Below are positions 16,957 to 26,230 of a stretch of 64,000 nucleotides of DNA, piece after piece (position 1 is the first letter of the stretch; the number at the start of each line of letters is the position of its first letter). The DNA is taken from NCBI GenBank assembly GCA_015066515.1, contig SVOH01000006.1, positions 1 through 64,000 on the forward strand. The letters run 5' to 3'. This DNA comes from Oscillospiraceae bacterium (GTDB lineage: Bacteria; Bacillota; Clostridia; Oscillospirales; Acutalibacteraceae). The translations under genes were made by a program, and so were the position numbers. Below the pieces are notes generated by a model, which was not told where the DNA came from, ran no database searches, and was given only the letters and a program-made list of their open reading frames with translations.

Positions 16957-17895
16957 TTAATAATGAACGTGCTTCTTGATAACTCTATTGTTAAATATTG
17001 TTACAAGAAGAATGATAACGAACAGTATCAAGGCGCCTGCACTCGCAAGACCCTGACGGTCCTTTTCAAGAGCATCATATACGAAACCAACCATTGTGTT
17101 AAGACGGCCTGCGTCGTCAGGTGGTCCCATCTTTTCGCCAAAAATACCAATAATACTTGAATATTCCTTAAATCCACCGATAAAGCCTGTAATAATTACG
17201 TAAGCAAGCATTGGTGAAAGTAGCGGAATAGTAATGCGCGTAAGCACACGCGCCTTTGGTGTGCCGTCAACCTTTGCAGCATCATAATACTGCTTGTTTA
17301 TACTTTGTAAGCCGCCAAGAAGAATCAAAATCTTAAATGGCAATGCATTCCATACAATGTATACTATCATAACCGCTATGTTTGCGGCATAGGTAGAACC
17401 TTGGTTGATCCAGCTTACAGGCTGGCCGCCAAAGAATTCTATAACATTGTTTATAATACCCCATGTATCTGCAATACCCTCAGCAGGATTGTAACCTACT
17501 ATGTTAAACATTGTAGCAAATACCATACCGATAGCGATAGAGTTGGTAACGTAGGGTAAAAAGAATATAGTCTGCAAGGTTTTTTGCAGCGGCTTAATCG
17601 AGTTAAGAGCAACCGCTATAAGCAAAGCAAGTGTAGTAGAAATCGGAACCGTAGCTACGCAAAGGATTGCAGTAGTCTTAAGACAGTCTAAAAATTTCTT
17701 GTACTCTATTACCTTGAGAAAATTGTCAATACCAAATTGGAATGTTGCGCCGCCCATAGCAGCCATATTACCGTAGCCGTTTAAAAACGCCATACGTAAG
17801 GTATTAAAGATAGGCCATACGGTAAATACAAGCAACAACAAAATGGCAGGTGACAAATAAAGCCAGGCTTTCCATTGATGTTTACTGTCTACCAT
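16957..17895 (-). CDS. CUT1 ABC permease, MalF/UgpA-like
   Basis: A 312-residue permease with six predicted membrane segments and the EAA-loop motif (YYDAAKVDGTPKARVLTRI region). It starts one base after the ATPase gene stops and lies 12 nt before the second permease. Together they form the heterodimeric channel of the importer. Confidence 0.93.
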   Translation of the reverse strand: MVDSKHQWKAWLYLSPAILLLLVFTVWPIFNTLRMAFLNGYGNMAAMGGATFQFGIDNFLKVIEYKKFLDCLKTTAILCVATVPISTTLALLIAVALNSIKPLQKTLQTIFFLPYVTNSIAIGMVFATMFNIVGYNPAEGIADTWGIINNVIEFFGGQPVSWINQGSTYAANIAVMIVYIVWNALPFKILILLGGLQSINKQYYDAAKVDGTPKARVLTRITIPLLSPMLAYVIITGFIGGFKEYSSIIGIFGEKMGPPDDAGRLNTMVGFVYDALEKDRQGLASAGALILFVIILLVTIFNNRVIKKHVHY

Positions 17896-17896
17896 A

Positions 17897-19000
17897 CTAC
17901 TTCACCTCAAAATATAGTCTTTGCTCGGTATCCTTATTAAATAAGAAGAACTTATGAGGCTTGATATTGTATTTAACGATAGCGGCGCTAGTATCAACCT
18001 TGATATCCGAACTGATAATAGCGCGAACAACAGGGTTAACAGAGTTTGGATGTGTAGACACAACGCTTGCATCACGGCCCATAACCTCTACGTTGTTAAG
18101 ATTACAGGTAAGCACACCGTTTGTTGCAGGCTCTAAAGCCTCAGGACGAATACCTATGTAAACATTTTGATCTTCAACACCGCTAACGTTCATAACAGCC
18201 TCGTCGCCTATGTAAACCTTACCGTCTAATACTTTACCCTCAAGCACGTTGATAGGTGGAGTGCCAAGGAAGGTTGCAACAAACAAATTCTTTGGATCAT
18301 CATACACGTCCTGTGGTTTGCCAATCTGTTGAACAACACCAAGCTTCATTACAACGATAACATCAGAGATAGACATAGCTTCTTCCTGGTCGTGAGTAAC
18401 GAATATGGTTGTAATGCCTGTTTCTTTTTGAATACGGCGGATTTCTTCACGGGTCTGCAAACGAAGACGTGCGTCAAGGTTTGAAAGCGGCTCGTCAAGA
18501 AGCAATACTCTTGGCATCTTTACAAGCGCACGAGCAATTGCAACACGCTGCTGCTGACCGCCCGAAAGCTCGCTTGGCTTGCGGTCCATAAGCTCGTCAA
18601 TCTGCACAAGCTTTGCGGCGTTTATAGCGCGCTCAAGCATTTCTTCTTTAGAAAGCTTATCCTTTCCTTTAAGGTTTTGCAGCGGGAACAAAATGTTCTG
18701 CTGAACCGTCATATGTGGATAAAGAGCATAGTTTTGGAAAACGAGTCCAATACCGCGGTTTTCGGTTGAAAGCTCGGTTACGTCATCGTCGCCAAAATAG
18801 ATTTTACCGCTTGACGGCTTCTGAAGACCACTTATCATATACAAAGTGGTGCTCTTTCCGCAGCCGGAAGGTCCGAGCAGGCCTACGAGCTGACCGTCTG
18901 GAATTTCAAATGTGAAATCGTTAACGGCAACTACTTCTTTACCCGCTTTTTTGTCACGGCTTGGGAAAATTTTTGTCAGGTTTTCTAATACAACTTTCAT
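17897..19000 (-). CDS. ABC importer ATPase, UgpC/MsmK-like
   Basis: A 367-residue ATPase of the sugar-importer type. It has Walker A GPSGCGKST, signature LSGGQQQRVA, Walker B VLLLDEP, a switch His in VTHDQ and a C-terminal regulatory TOBE-like region. Enzymes of this class sometimes serve several importers. Here it is encoded with its own permeases and binding protein. Confidence 0.93.
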   Translation of the reverse strand: MKVVLENLTKIFPSRDKKAGKEVVAVNDFTFEIPDGQLVGLLGPSGCGKSTTLYMISGLQKPSSGKIYFGDDDVTELSTENRGIGLVFQNYALYPHMTVQQNILFPLQNLKGKDKLSKEEMLERAINAAKLVQIDELMDRKPSELSGGQQQRVAIARALVKMPRVLLLDEPLSNLDARLRLQTREEIRRIQKETGITTIFVTHDQEEAMSISDVIVVMKLGVVQQIGKPQDVYDDPKNLFVATFLGTPPINVLEGKVLDGKVYIGDEAVMNVSGVEDQNVYIGIRPEALEPATNGVLTCNLNNVEVMGRDASVVSTHPNSVNPVVRAIISSDIKVDTSAAIVKYNIKPHKFFLFNKDTEQRLYFEVK

Positions 19001-19057
19001 ATTGATTCCCTTTCATTATGAAAAATAATATATTAAATATGTAATTTAATAAACAAT

Positions 19058-19822
19058 TTAAAAAGTAGGCTTTTGAGCCTCTGAGGCGTGTAGCTTTTTG
19101 GTGTATTCTATCAGTGCCTCACGGCTGTCAAATATTCTTTGACTTGCCATATCAACAGCAACTGTGCCCGCCATTACATCGTGAAGCAATGAATTTGTAC
19201 GGGTGGTTACAAGGCATATAATATGAGCCGCCAAAATAACCAATAATATTACAACGCTTATAACGCCTATAGAATTAAAGTAAACCATCATAAGTATATA
19301 AATCGGTATCATAAGCTCAATAGCAAATTTGCCAAGCACCGCGCGAATAAACAACTGCAGGTTACTTACCCTAATTGCCTCTTTATGCATAAGTGCTATG
19401 CCAAAAACCTTTTTACCAAGTGTTTGACCATTGCCAAAAAGAAGCGGTACTACAAACTCAACCAACACAACGCCAATTAAAACGCCCATGGTGATTATAA
19501 GAAGTGACAGATTTATAAACATATTGTACGCATACACAGCATCCGTATCGGCAGCAAAGGCTTCTTCGGCCTGTAGTGCTCTGTCGTTATATTCTTTTCT
19601 TTCCGCTTCGGTAAGAGCGTTGTATTCCTCAATCGTTAGATTAACCTCATACTCGGTAGAATATTGGGTATACGCCTGCTGATAAGTGTTAAGATGCTTG
19701 TCGGTGTCAAAGGCTACCGAAAGCAACGCTATTAAACCTACCGCAATGATACTTATTATTATACCGTCAAAGATAGCGGCGATTATTCTTTTAGAAATGC
19801 TTGCTTTTTGTAAACTAACCAT
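19058..19822 (-). CDS. RDD family membrane protein
   Basis: A 254-residue protein with the RDD-type start (SKRIIAAIFDGIII, an Arg and Asp at the first membrane segment) and three to five hydrophobic segments. A charged extracellular stretch of about 60 residues follows the first segment. RDD proteins are poorly understood, and some are proposed ion exchangers. It lies between the fusion gene and the ABC ATPase, with gaps of 16 and 57 bp, so it is probably on the same transcript. Confidence 0.85.
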   Translation of the reverse strand: MVSLQKASISKRIIAAIFDGIIISIIAVGLIALLSVAFDTDKHLNTYQQAYTQYSTEYEVNLTIEEYNALTEAERKEYNDRALQAEEAFAADTDAVYAYNMFINLSLLIITMGVLIGVVLVEFVVPLLFGNGQTLGKKVFGIALMHKEAIRVSNLQLFIRAVLGKFAIELMIPIYILMMVYFNSIGVISVVILLVILAAHIICLVTTRTNSLLHDVMAGTVAVDMASQRIFDSREALIEYTKKLHASEAQKPTF

Positions 19823-19838
19823 TCTGCTACCTCCGCCG

Positions 19839-20951
19839 TCAAATCTTTAACCTGTCACGAATTTCACCCACGGCCTGCTCGGCACTGTCGAACTTAACAG
19901 TGTAATCACACACCTGTGCGTTTCTCGTTTCAACCGATATTGACAAAAGACGATTAGCTTTATCCTCGGTGCTACAATCTTTTTCAAGTATAGCAGTAAT
20001 AAGTTCTTTTCGGTCACGCTTAACATAAACCGTTATTACGTGTGGAAATAGTGTTTTAAGTGCCATAGCACCGCATATATCCATAACGGTAAGAACGTTT
20101 TTGCCCGAATTAAGAATTTTTTCTACGTCAGATTTTCGACATCCGTAAAAATGTCCGGCATAAGTGGTTGATTCACACAAATGACCACCGTCTGACATCT
20201 TTTGAAACTCGCTCTCAGTGACATACTTATACCAACCGTCAGGATCATTTTCAGACGTGGGGTTAGTGCTGTAACTTATAAGCTTTTCAAACGCATCAGT
20301 CTTAAGCATAAGCTCGCGTGCAATATCATTTTTGCCGCTACCTGATGGTCCTACCAAAACCAATATGCTTGGATTATCAAGAGATATTTGCTCAGGAGCG
20401 GTACTGTAACTGTTGGTTATAATCTCAACAAATTTTAAAAACTCATCATAGTTATTTACCGCCATAATACCTGTTGCCGCTTGGTTCCATGGTCTGCGCA
20501 TAAGTATCGGGTAAGGTGCATTTGAATTGAGTATATTGTGTAATCCATCGTCAAACAAAATATCTACGTCAATTTTATCCTTGCGTGAGCCTATAAGTAT
20601 ATGGTCACGTGGAATTTCAGGAAAAACCTCTAATATTCGCTGATAACGCTGACTCATATATTCAGGCCAAACAGCAGTAGAAATAAAAATTTCAGTCATT
20701 TGTGACAGTTTTCTGACAAATTCCTGCGCACCCTTTATTGGTGGTTGTGATGAAATAAAATCAGGATTGTCCATAAACTCAAATATAACATCGGCGCGCG
20801 TACCTGTACGACCCCAACGGTCTACCTCATGAATGGTAAGTGGCGGTTGAAAATTATATTTTTCATTAGCCAAACGCACAGCGTATGGCACGCATTCAAG
20901 CAGAAGGTCATCTACATCAAGCGCGGTAGAAAGACGAAAACTTCTGTTCAT
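19839..20951 (-). CDS. Fusion of a 5'-deoxynucleotidase-like HAD domain with a guanylate-kinase-like domain
   Basis: A 370-residue cytoplasmic protein. Residues 1-185 resemble the HAD-fold NT5C/5'(3')-deoxyribonucleotidase family, with DVDD at 12-15 and FDDG for the last metal Asp pair. Residues about 190-370 resemble guanylate kinase: the P-loop GPSGSGKN, then a lid/GMP-binding region. There the usual TTRxPR motif reads STNPTSEN, lacking both phosphate-binding arginines. The kinase half may therefore bind another substrate or be regulatory. It is first in the operon carrying the ABC importer and secreted nuclease, which suggests a nucleotide-related role. Confidence 0.8.
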   Translation of the reverse strand: MNRSFRLSTALDVDDLLLECVPYAVRLANEKYNFQPPLTIHEVDRWGRTGTRADVIFEFMDNPDFISSQPPIKGAQEFVRKLSQMTEIFISTAVWPEYMSQRYQRILEVFPEIPRDHILIGSRKDKIDVDILFDDGLHNILNSNAPYPILMRRPWNQAATGIMAVNNYDEFLKFVEIITNSYSTAPEQISLDNPSILVLVGPSGSGKNDIARELMLKTDAFEKLISYSTNPTSENDPDGWYKYVTESEFQKMSDGGHLCESTTYAGHFYGCRKSDVEKILNSGKNVLTVMDICGAMALKTLFPHVITVYVKRDRKELITAILEKDCSTEDKANRLLSISVETRNAQVCDYTVKFDSAEQAVGEIRDRLKI

Positions 20952-21011
20952 ATATCAATCACTCTCAACTTGTAAGTTTACATAATAATCGTATTGTACA
21001 TTACGAATTAT

Positions 21012-21041
21012 ATAATACCATATATGCACATTATAAAGCAA
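21012..21041 (-). promoter_or_regulatory. Candidate promoter of the minus-strand importer/nuclease operon
   Basis: On the minus strand, TTGCTT (21041-21036) and TATTAT (21017-21012) have an 18-bp spacer, about 60 bp upstream of the ATG at 20951. Of the two back-to-back promoters in this intergenic region it is the weaker match. Confidence 0.5.
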
Positions 21042-21092
21042 GTTAAATTTTAAAAAATAATGTAAAAAAATGTCGACTTTTTCATAAAAACC

Positions 21093-21121
21093 TTGTTATT
21101 ATGCGGCTTGGGTAGTATAAT
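21093..21121 (+). promoter_or_regulatory. Promoter of the double-domain 5'-nucleotidase
   Basis: TTGTTA (21093-21098) and TATAAT (21116-21121) have a 17-bp spacer, about 45 bp upstream of the start. It diverges from the importer operon promoter, so both could share regulation. Confidence 0.75.
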
Positions 21122-21165
21122 CAAAATAAAAAAATATTTTTAAAAAATTTTACAGGGTGAATTTA

Positions 21166-23643
21166 GTGAAAAATTTTATCAAAAAAGGTCTTTTATTGCT
21201 TTTAATAATATGTATACTTTCAAGCGCTTGCAGTTGCGGCAGCGTATGTCGCAAACACATTGACAACGACCAAAACGGTGTGTGCGATGAGTGCTTTAAT
21301 TCGGTATTTGTTTATTTTGATTTTTACTCTATCGGTAATTTGGCAAACAAAACCAATGACCGTGAAAAACTTACAAACTATTTTAAATACGCCAAACAAA
21401 ACGACGATAATGCCGTACTGCTGTCAAATGGTGATATGCATTCAAGCACCGTTGACGACACTACCGATTGGCTAAACGAGCTTCAGTTCGATGCAACCGC
21501 CATAGGATCCGGTGATTTGGCGCTGGGTGAAGATTTTGTTGAAGATCTTGAAGACGAGGCAAAATTTTCACTACTGGCAATAAACATTTATGACCGTGAA
21601 AACGATCGCATAGCCGATTTTTGCAAGTCTTCTACAATAATTAAAAGAAACGGTTATAAAATAGGTGTTATTGGTGCATTTGCTAAGTCTGACCAAGAAA
21701 AATACAATGCAGCATATTTTGATGATATATATTTTAAAAACGGCCCGGAACTAACCACGCTTGTAATGGACGAGTGCGACCGTCTGCGCAAAAAAGGTGT
21801 AGATTTTATTGTTTATATTTTAAACACCGAAGCCCGAGACGATTCATATTATGATGAAACGCTTTCAAACGGATACGTAGATCTTGTTTTTGAAGGCAAC
21901 ACAAACGAATCATACACTATCAAGGATTCTAACAACGTTTATCATCTACAAAACGACCAAAACAATTCCGTTGGAATTTGTCACGCAGAGGTTTCATTTA
22001 ACAGTGTAACAGGTGTACATTCAGTACGTGACGTGGCGCTTATATCCGACGAGGAATACACCTCAGATGAGTATATTCCCCAAGAAGAACCCGACACAAA
22101 TACATCGAACGACATCAACGATAGTCAAAACAATAATGATAGTGCCAACGATGACAACTCCAGTAGCAATTCAAACAGCACTATATCAAAACCAAACTCG
22201 TCCGACTGCAAAAAGCACAAAGATGAAAACAACGACGAAATTTGTGATGCGTGCAAGCAATCGGTTATAGTTTATTTTGATTTTTATAACATAAACGACC
22301 TTCACGGCAAGCTTGCCGATGCCGACAGTCATATAGGCGTAGACGAGCTTACTACATATTTAAAAAACGAGCGTAAAGATAACCCAAATTCAATCTTTTT
22401 ATCGTCAGGCGATATGTGGCAAGGCCAAGCCGAATCAAATATGACCAAGGGACTTATAATGACCGATTGGATGAACGAGCTTGACTTTACGGCAATGGCG
22501 CTCGGTAATCACGAATACGATTGGGGCGGCGAATATATTGAAGATAACCAAGAACTTGCCGAATTTCCGTTTTTGGCAATCAATGTTTACGACCGTGCTA
22601 CCAACAAGCTTGTCGACTACTGCGATGCGTCGGTAATGGTAGAGTCAGACGGCCTACAAATTGGTATAATAGGCGCTATCGGCGACTGCTATTCTTCTAT
22701 CGCTGTAGATAAGTGCGATGACGTGTACTTTAAGGTAGGCAGTGAACTTACAAGCCTTGTAAAATCAGAGTCCGACCGCCTGCGCAAAAAAGGCGCCGAT
22801 TTTATTGTGTACATACTACACGACGGCTACGGTCAAACAAATTTAGGGTCGGTTCAGCAAATAAGCTCATCGCAAATCTCCTCATACTATGATGTTTCTT
22901 TATCAGACGGATATATTGACCTTGTATTTGAGGGGCACACACATCAAGGTTATATGTTAAAAGACCAGCACGGCGTATATCACCTGCAAAACCGCGGTGA
23001 TAACAAGGGCGGTATTTCTCACGCCGAGGTTGCTATTAACTCGGTTACCGAAAAGGCTACCGTTACCGAGGTGGATTTGATTTCTACCTATGAATACAGC
23101 GACTTAAACGACGACCCTATCGTTGAAAATCTTTTGCAAAAATATGATAACCAAATCTCAGATGCAAATAAAGTTTTAGGTTATAACAGCAGCTATCGCA
23201 ACAGCGAATTTTTAGAACAAACGGTTGCCGATTTGTACTATGAAGCCGGCGTTAAAGCATGGGGTAATAAATACAAAATTGTGCTGGGCGGTGGATTTAT
23301 AAGAACACGTAGTCCTTACAATCTACCTGCCGGCGATGTAACGTATGGTCAATTACAATCGCTTTTCACGTTTGACAATCAGCTTACCTTGTGTTCAATA
23401 AAAGGACGCGATTTAAAGCGCAAATTTTTAGAAACCAATAACGAGGACTACTTTATTTGTTGTGGTGACTACGGCAACAGCATCAAAAACAACATTGACC
23501 CAACGGCCACCTATTACGTGGTGGTAGACAACTATACCGCATATTATGCGCCCAATAATTTAACAGTGGTAGAGGAATACGCGCCGGACGTATTTGCACG
23601 TGATTTATTGGCAGAGTATATTAAAAACGGTGGGTATTCATAA
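21166..23643 (+). CDS. Exported 5'-nucleotidase-like metallophosphoesterase with duplicated domain
   Basis: An 825-residue exported protein with a hydrophobic leader and Cys-rich lipoprotein-like cleavage region (SSACSC). Two tandem copies share a C-x2-H-x-D-x-N...C-D-x-C motif plus a metallophosphoesterase domain. Copy 2 is intact: D378-L-H380, SSGDMWQG, N448-H449-E, H591-T-H593. It is followed by a UshA-type C-terminal nucleotide-binding domain (GGGFIRT). In copy 1 the same sites read N58-L-A60, SNGDM, S115-G116-D and N245-T-N247, so it cannot bind the metals. A Ser/Asn-rich linker joins the copies. The GTG at 21166 has AGGG 8 nt upstream; a GTG at 21157 is the alternative. It probably dephosphorylates extracellular nucleotides. 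Confidence 0.88.
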   Translation: MKNFIKKGLLLLLIICILSSACSCGSVCRKHIDNDQNGVCDECFNSVFVYFDFYSIGNLANKTNDREKLTNYFKYAKQNDDNAVLLSNGDMHSSTVDDTTDWLNELQFDATAIGSGDLALGEDFVEDLEDEAKFSLLAINIYDRENDRIADFCKSSTIIKRNGYKIGVIGAFAKSDQEKYNAAYFDDIYFKNGPELTTLVMDECDRLRKKGVDFIVYILNTEARDDSYYDETLSNGYVDLVFEGNTNESYTIKDSNNVYHLQNDQNNSVGICHAEVSFNSVTGVHSVRDVALISDEEYTSDEYIPQEEPDTNTSNDINDSQNNNDSANDDNSSSNSNSTISKPNSSDCKKHKDENNDEICDACKQSVIVYFDFYNINDLHGKLADADSHIGVDELTTYLKNERKDNPNSIFLSSGDMWQGQAESNMTKGLIMTDWMNELDFTAMALGNHEYDWGGEYIEDNQELAEFPFLAINVYDRATNKLVDYCDASVMVESDGLQIGIIGAIGDCYSSIAVDKCDDVYFKVGSELTSLVKSESDRLRKKGADFIVYILHDGYGQTNLGSVQQISSSQISSYYDVSLSDGYIDLVFEGHTHQGYMLKDQHGVYHLQNRGDNKGGISHAEVAINSVTEKATVTEVDLISTYEYSDLNDDPIVENLLQKYDNQISDANKVLGYNSSYRNSEFLEQTVADLYYEAGVKAWGNKYKIVLGGGFIRTRSPYNLPAGDVTYGQLQSLFTFDNQLTLCSIKGRDLKRKFLETNNEDYFICCGDYGNSIKNNIDPTATYYVVVDNYTAYYAPNNLTVVEEYAPDVFARDLLAEYIKNGGYS

Positions 23644-23649
23644 ACAAAC

Positions 23650-23684
23650 AAAACGGTGTATAGGCAGTTGCTATACACCGTTTT
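23650..23684. terminator. Terminator after the 5'-nucleotidase gene
   Basis: AAAACGGTGTATAG and CTATACACCGTTTT form a perfect 14-bp stem with a 7-base loop. It can also stop the converging minus-strand CHAT operon. Confidence 0.85.
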
Positions 23685-23729
23685 AAATTTAAAATATTCA
23701 TCAATCAGAGAACCATCCTTGTATTTGCC

Positions 23730-24494
23730 TCACTTTTCTAACGACACATAGGTAACACTTGTGTATTCGTCTCCGTAACTGCACAATATACACACTTTTC
23801 CCTGATACATACAAACATAATCCCCTTTGATTTTGGTAATGCCTTTTTGAGTGGCAAATTCTTGCATTTTTGTATCTATATATTTTTCATCAATATCTAA
23901 CTTGTCCCAGTCTATACTATCCGTTGTGTCGTGATAAGTAACAATTGCTCCGTCGTAACCAACGGTCATGCTAAATCCATCTACCGTTTCATATTTGCCA
24001 ATATATCTCTTATACCAAAAGAAATATCCTTTTTCCATTTCCTTGCTCGCAATTTGGGTATATTGGCTAATATCACTCTTTTTTGGAAAACGTTCAACGG
24101 CAATTTTATGAGCTGTTTCTATATCAATACTATTTTCGTTTTTTTCTACAACCTTAGAAATTATTCTTGCTTCGCACAGCTTACCGGTTTCTACTTCGTA
24201 TTTAAATTCGTCTCCAAAGTCATTTGCATAAATTATTTCTCTTATCTCACTGTTTTCAGAATTAAATTTTTTAAACGAAATGTCGTATGTTTGGTTTTCA
24301 AATGTTTCTTGCTTGTTGTGCCTAAAATCTACCCTTGTATCACTGATTTCAGCAATTTTTGTTTTTAGCTCTTTGTCTTGTTCGGTTAAATCTTTTTGTG
24401 AAAAGTTCAAATTTATCGTTTTGGCAACAACCACACCCGCACACAAACACATTACTATCAAAATCGAAATTATTATAAATATTTTCTTTTTCAT
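23730..24494 (-). CDS. Membrane-anchored extracellular protein, partner of the CHAT-type protein
   Basis: A 254-residue protein with one N-terminal membrane segment (about 5-24) and an extracellular domain. A stretch around residues 125-190 (IDIETAHKIAVERFP ... TVGYDGAIVTY) resembles PepSY/YcdB-type domains, which often bind or inhibit proteases. This is a loose resemblance. The ATG at 24494 has AAAGGAGAA six bases upstream. It begins 16 bp after the secreted CHAT-type gene, so the two are co-transcribed. It may act as inhibitor, anchor or substrate of that protein. Confidence 0.65.
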   Translation of the reverse strand: MKKKIFIIISILIVMCLCAGVVVAKTINLNFSQKDLTEQDKELKTKIAEISDTRVDFRHNKQETFENQTYDISFKKFNSENSEIREIIYANDFGDEFKYEVETGKLCEARIISKVVEKNENSIDIETAHKIAVERFPKKSDISQYTQIASKEMEKGYFFWYKRYIGKYETVDGFSMTVGYDGAIVTYHDTTDSIDWDKLDIDEKYIDTKMQEFATQKGITKIKGDYVCMYQGKVCILCSYGDEYTSVTYVSLEK

Positions 24495-24510
24495 AACATA
24501 TTCTCCTTTT

Positions 24511-26175
24511 TTAATGCTTAACTGTCTGGTTTTGACCCAAAATAACACAGGTATCCATTCCGCAATGGATATTTTGATTAATGTATTCTATATCATCATC
24601 GCATTTGGTATGATATTCTTCCTCTGTTATATTGAAAATGTCACACTGGTTCTCCACCAGTTTATCGAGCGCCATATTTTTTGCATTTTCAACAGTTTTT
24701 CCACTGCCGAGTTCTTGAATAAAAACTTTCCCCCAATAACCAGCGTACCGTGTTGTTGATAATCTTGTGCCAGAATATGAAGAAACAATTGCTCTTTCAA
24801 AAGCAACTACTGTTTTAACTCCCTTGTCAACAAAACTTTGTGCGATATTATTGTTATTTGCCATACCACCTGTTTCCGCAGTAGAACAAGCGAGCAATAA
24901 CAAACAATTAGTGTTTGAAAAGTAACCATAATCTAATGAAAGCATTTCCGAGCGTTGTAAAGTCCCGCTATTCAGTGTCCCTTCATCTGTTTCTATGCTC
25001 CAATTCAAACTCGTACGTGAACCATGCGTATATACCGTAGCAAAATATGACGATTTTATATAGTTAAGCAAATTTTCTTTAGTAGAACCTCTGATTTTTT
25101 CTACGCTTGGAGCACCGATATTTTCAGCATAATTTATTACCTCTTGTGTTACCCAAGTTGACTTATCGTGTCCTTCATCATCTATCATACCAATTAGATG
25201 TATTGCTTGATTATTATACGTTTTGGGACTGCCAGAAAGATAATACACAGCACCTTCTGCACCAAAAACATTTACGGTGTAATTACCCACCGAATAATTT
25301 GACCAATCTATTGTGTAACTGAATCCGTGATAGCCATTACCGTATCCTGCGTTTAATAAATCACTTCTGTAAACATTTGCGTTTGTTGTAAAATTATATT
25401 CGTCACCTGTGTCATTATTTACAAGATTAAAGAAAACCTTTGCAGGCGAGTTTGGCAAATCGCTTCGCCATATCCAACCGCGAATAGCTGTAGAAGACAC
25501 CGAATCAAGCCAACCCGTAGGCGGCACAACAACAGTTGAGTTGGTGTATTCAAATGTCCATTTTTGATTTGCAGCACCAGTATATGTTGAAATAAATACA
25601 TTTCCTGCAGAGGTTGATGTAGTACCTGCAGACGTTCCGTTAGATGTGCCGTAGGCCGTTAAGCACAAACTTGTGTTTTGCTTCATTACAATTTTGTACT
25701 GGCTGTTTCCAATAGACATAATCTGTAACTCTTGCGATGTGGGGTCGGTCGGTTTATAAAGTTTTATATTTTGACCACTCGTAAGCGGAGTGCTTCCGCG
25801 TGTTACATCTACACAACGATATTTTCCACCAGAGCTACTCATAGAATATATTTGGTATGCATCGGTTGCAAGATTATACGATACTCTCCATTTTTGCTCG
25901 GTACTACCGTCACCGGTCCACTGGTAAATATTAGTATGATCGGCATCTACACCATAATGTACATTAAGGTATTTTCCACTGTTTACATTCTTTATCCTAT
26001 AAACGCCATTATCCACTATCGAGCCATTTTGAATTCTAGGTTCAACCACATTTTGTGATATAACCTCTTCTGTGTCACTAACAATATCGATACTTTCATT
26101 TTGTGCCGCAGCATTTACTGATAATGTAAATGCCAACGCCACACACAGCAATACCGCTGTAATTTTTCTTTTCAT
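24511..26175 (-). CDS. Secreted ricin-type lectin/caspase-like (CHAT-type) protein
   Basis: A 554-residue exported protein with signal peptide (1-24, ending NAAA). Residues about 50-210 form a ricin B-type beta-trefoil with repeated Q-x-W motifs (EQKW near 95, NQKW near 205). Residues about 220-310 form a GWLDSVSS...GWIWR beta domain found in secreted Firmicutes proteins. Residues about 325-510 form a caspase-like clan CD domain with the catalytic His in YTHGSR (H384) and Cys in LLLLACSTAETGG (C430). By fold it would be a peptidase; the lectin suggests glycan targeting. It is divergent from a PadR operon and followed by a probable partner gene. Confidence 0.82.
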   Translation of the reverse strand: MKRKITAVLLCVALAFTLSVNAAAQNESIDIVSDTEEVISQNVVEPRIQNGSIVDNGVYRIKNVNSGKYLNVHYGVDADHTNIYQWTGDGSTEQKWRVSYNLATDAYQIYSMSSSGGKYRCVDVTRGSTPLTSGQNIKLYKPTDPTSQELQIMSIGNSQYKIVMKQNTSLCLTAYGTSNGTSAGTTSTSAGNVFISTYTGAANQKWTFEYTNSTVVVPPTGWLDSVSSTAIRGWIWRSDLPNSPAKVFFNLVNNDTGDEYNFTTNANVYRSDLLNAGYGNGYHGFSYTIDWSNYSVGNYTVNVFGAEGAVYYLSGSPKTYNNQAIHLIGMIDDEGHDKSTWVTQEVINYAENIGAPSVEKIRGSTKENLLNYIKSSYFATVYTHGSRTSLNWSIETDEGTLNSGTLQRSEMLSLDYGYFSNTNCLLLLACSTAETGGMANNNNIAQSFVDKGVKTVVAFERAIVSSYSGTRLSTTRYAGYWGKVFIQELGSGKTVENAKNMALDKLVENQCDIFNITEEEYHTKCDDDIEYINQNIHCGMDTCVILGQNQTVKH

Positions 26176-26230
26176 ATACTTTTTCCTTCCTTCGTTTTAA
26201 CGATAAATATTGTGTTTCATCAAAACTATC

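Noticed and set aside
24280..24759. 159-codon plus-strand frame across the CHAT-type gene and its partner
   Set aside because: It is antisense to two well-supported genes, and its hydrophobic, Cys/Phe-rich translation is what antisense frames give here.
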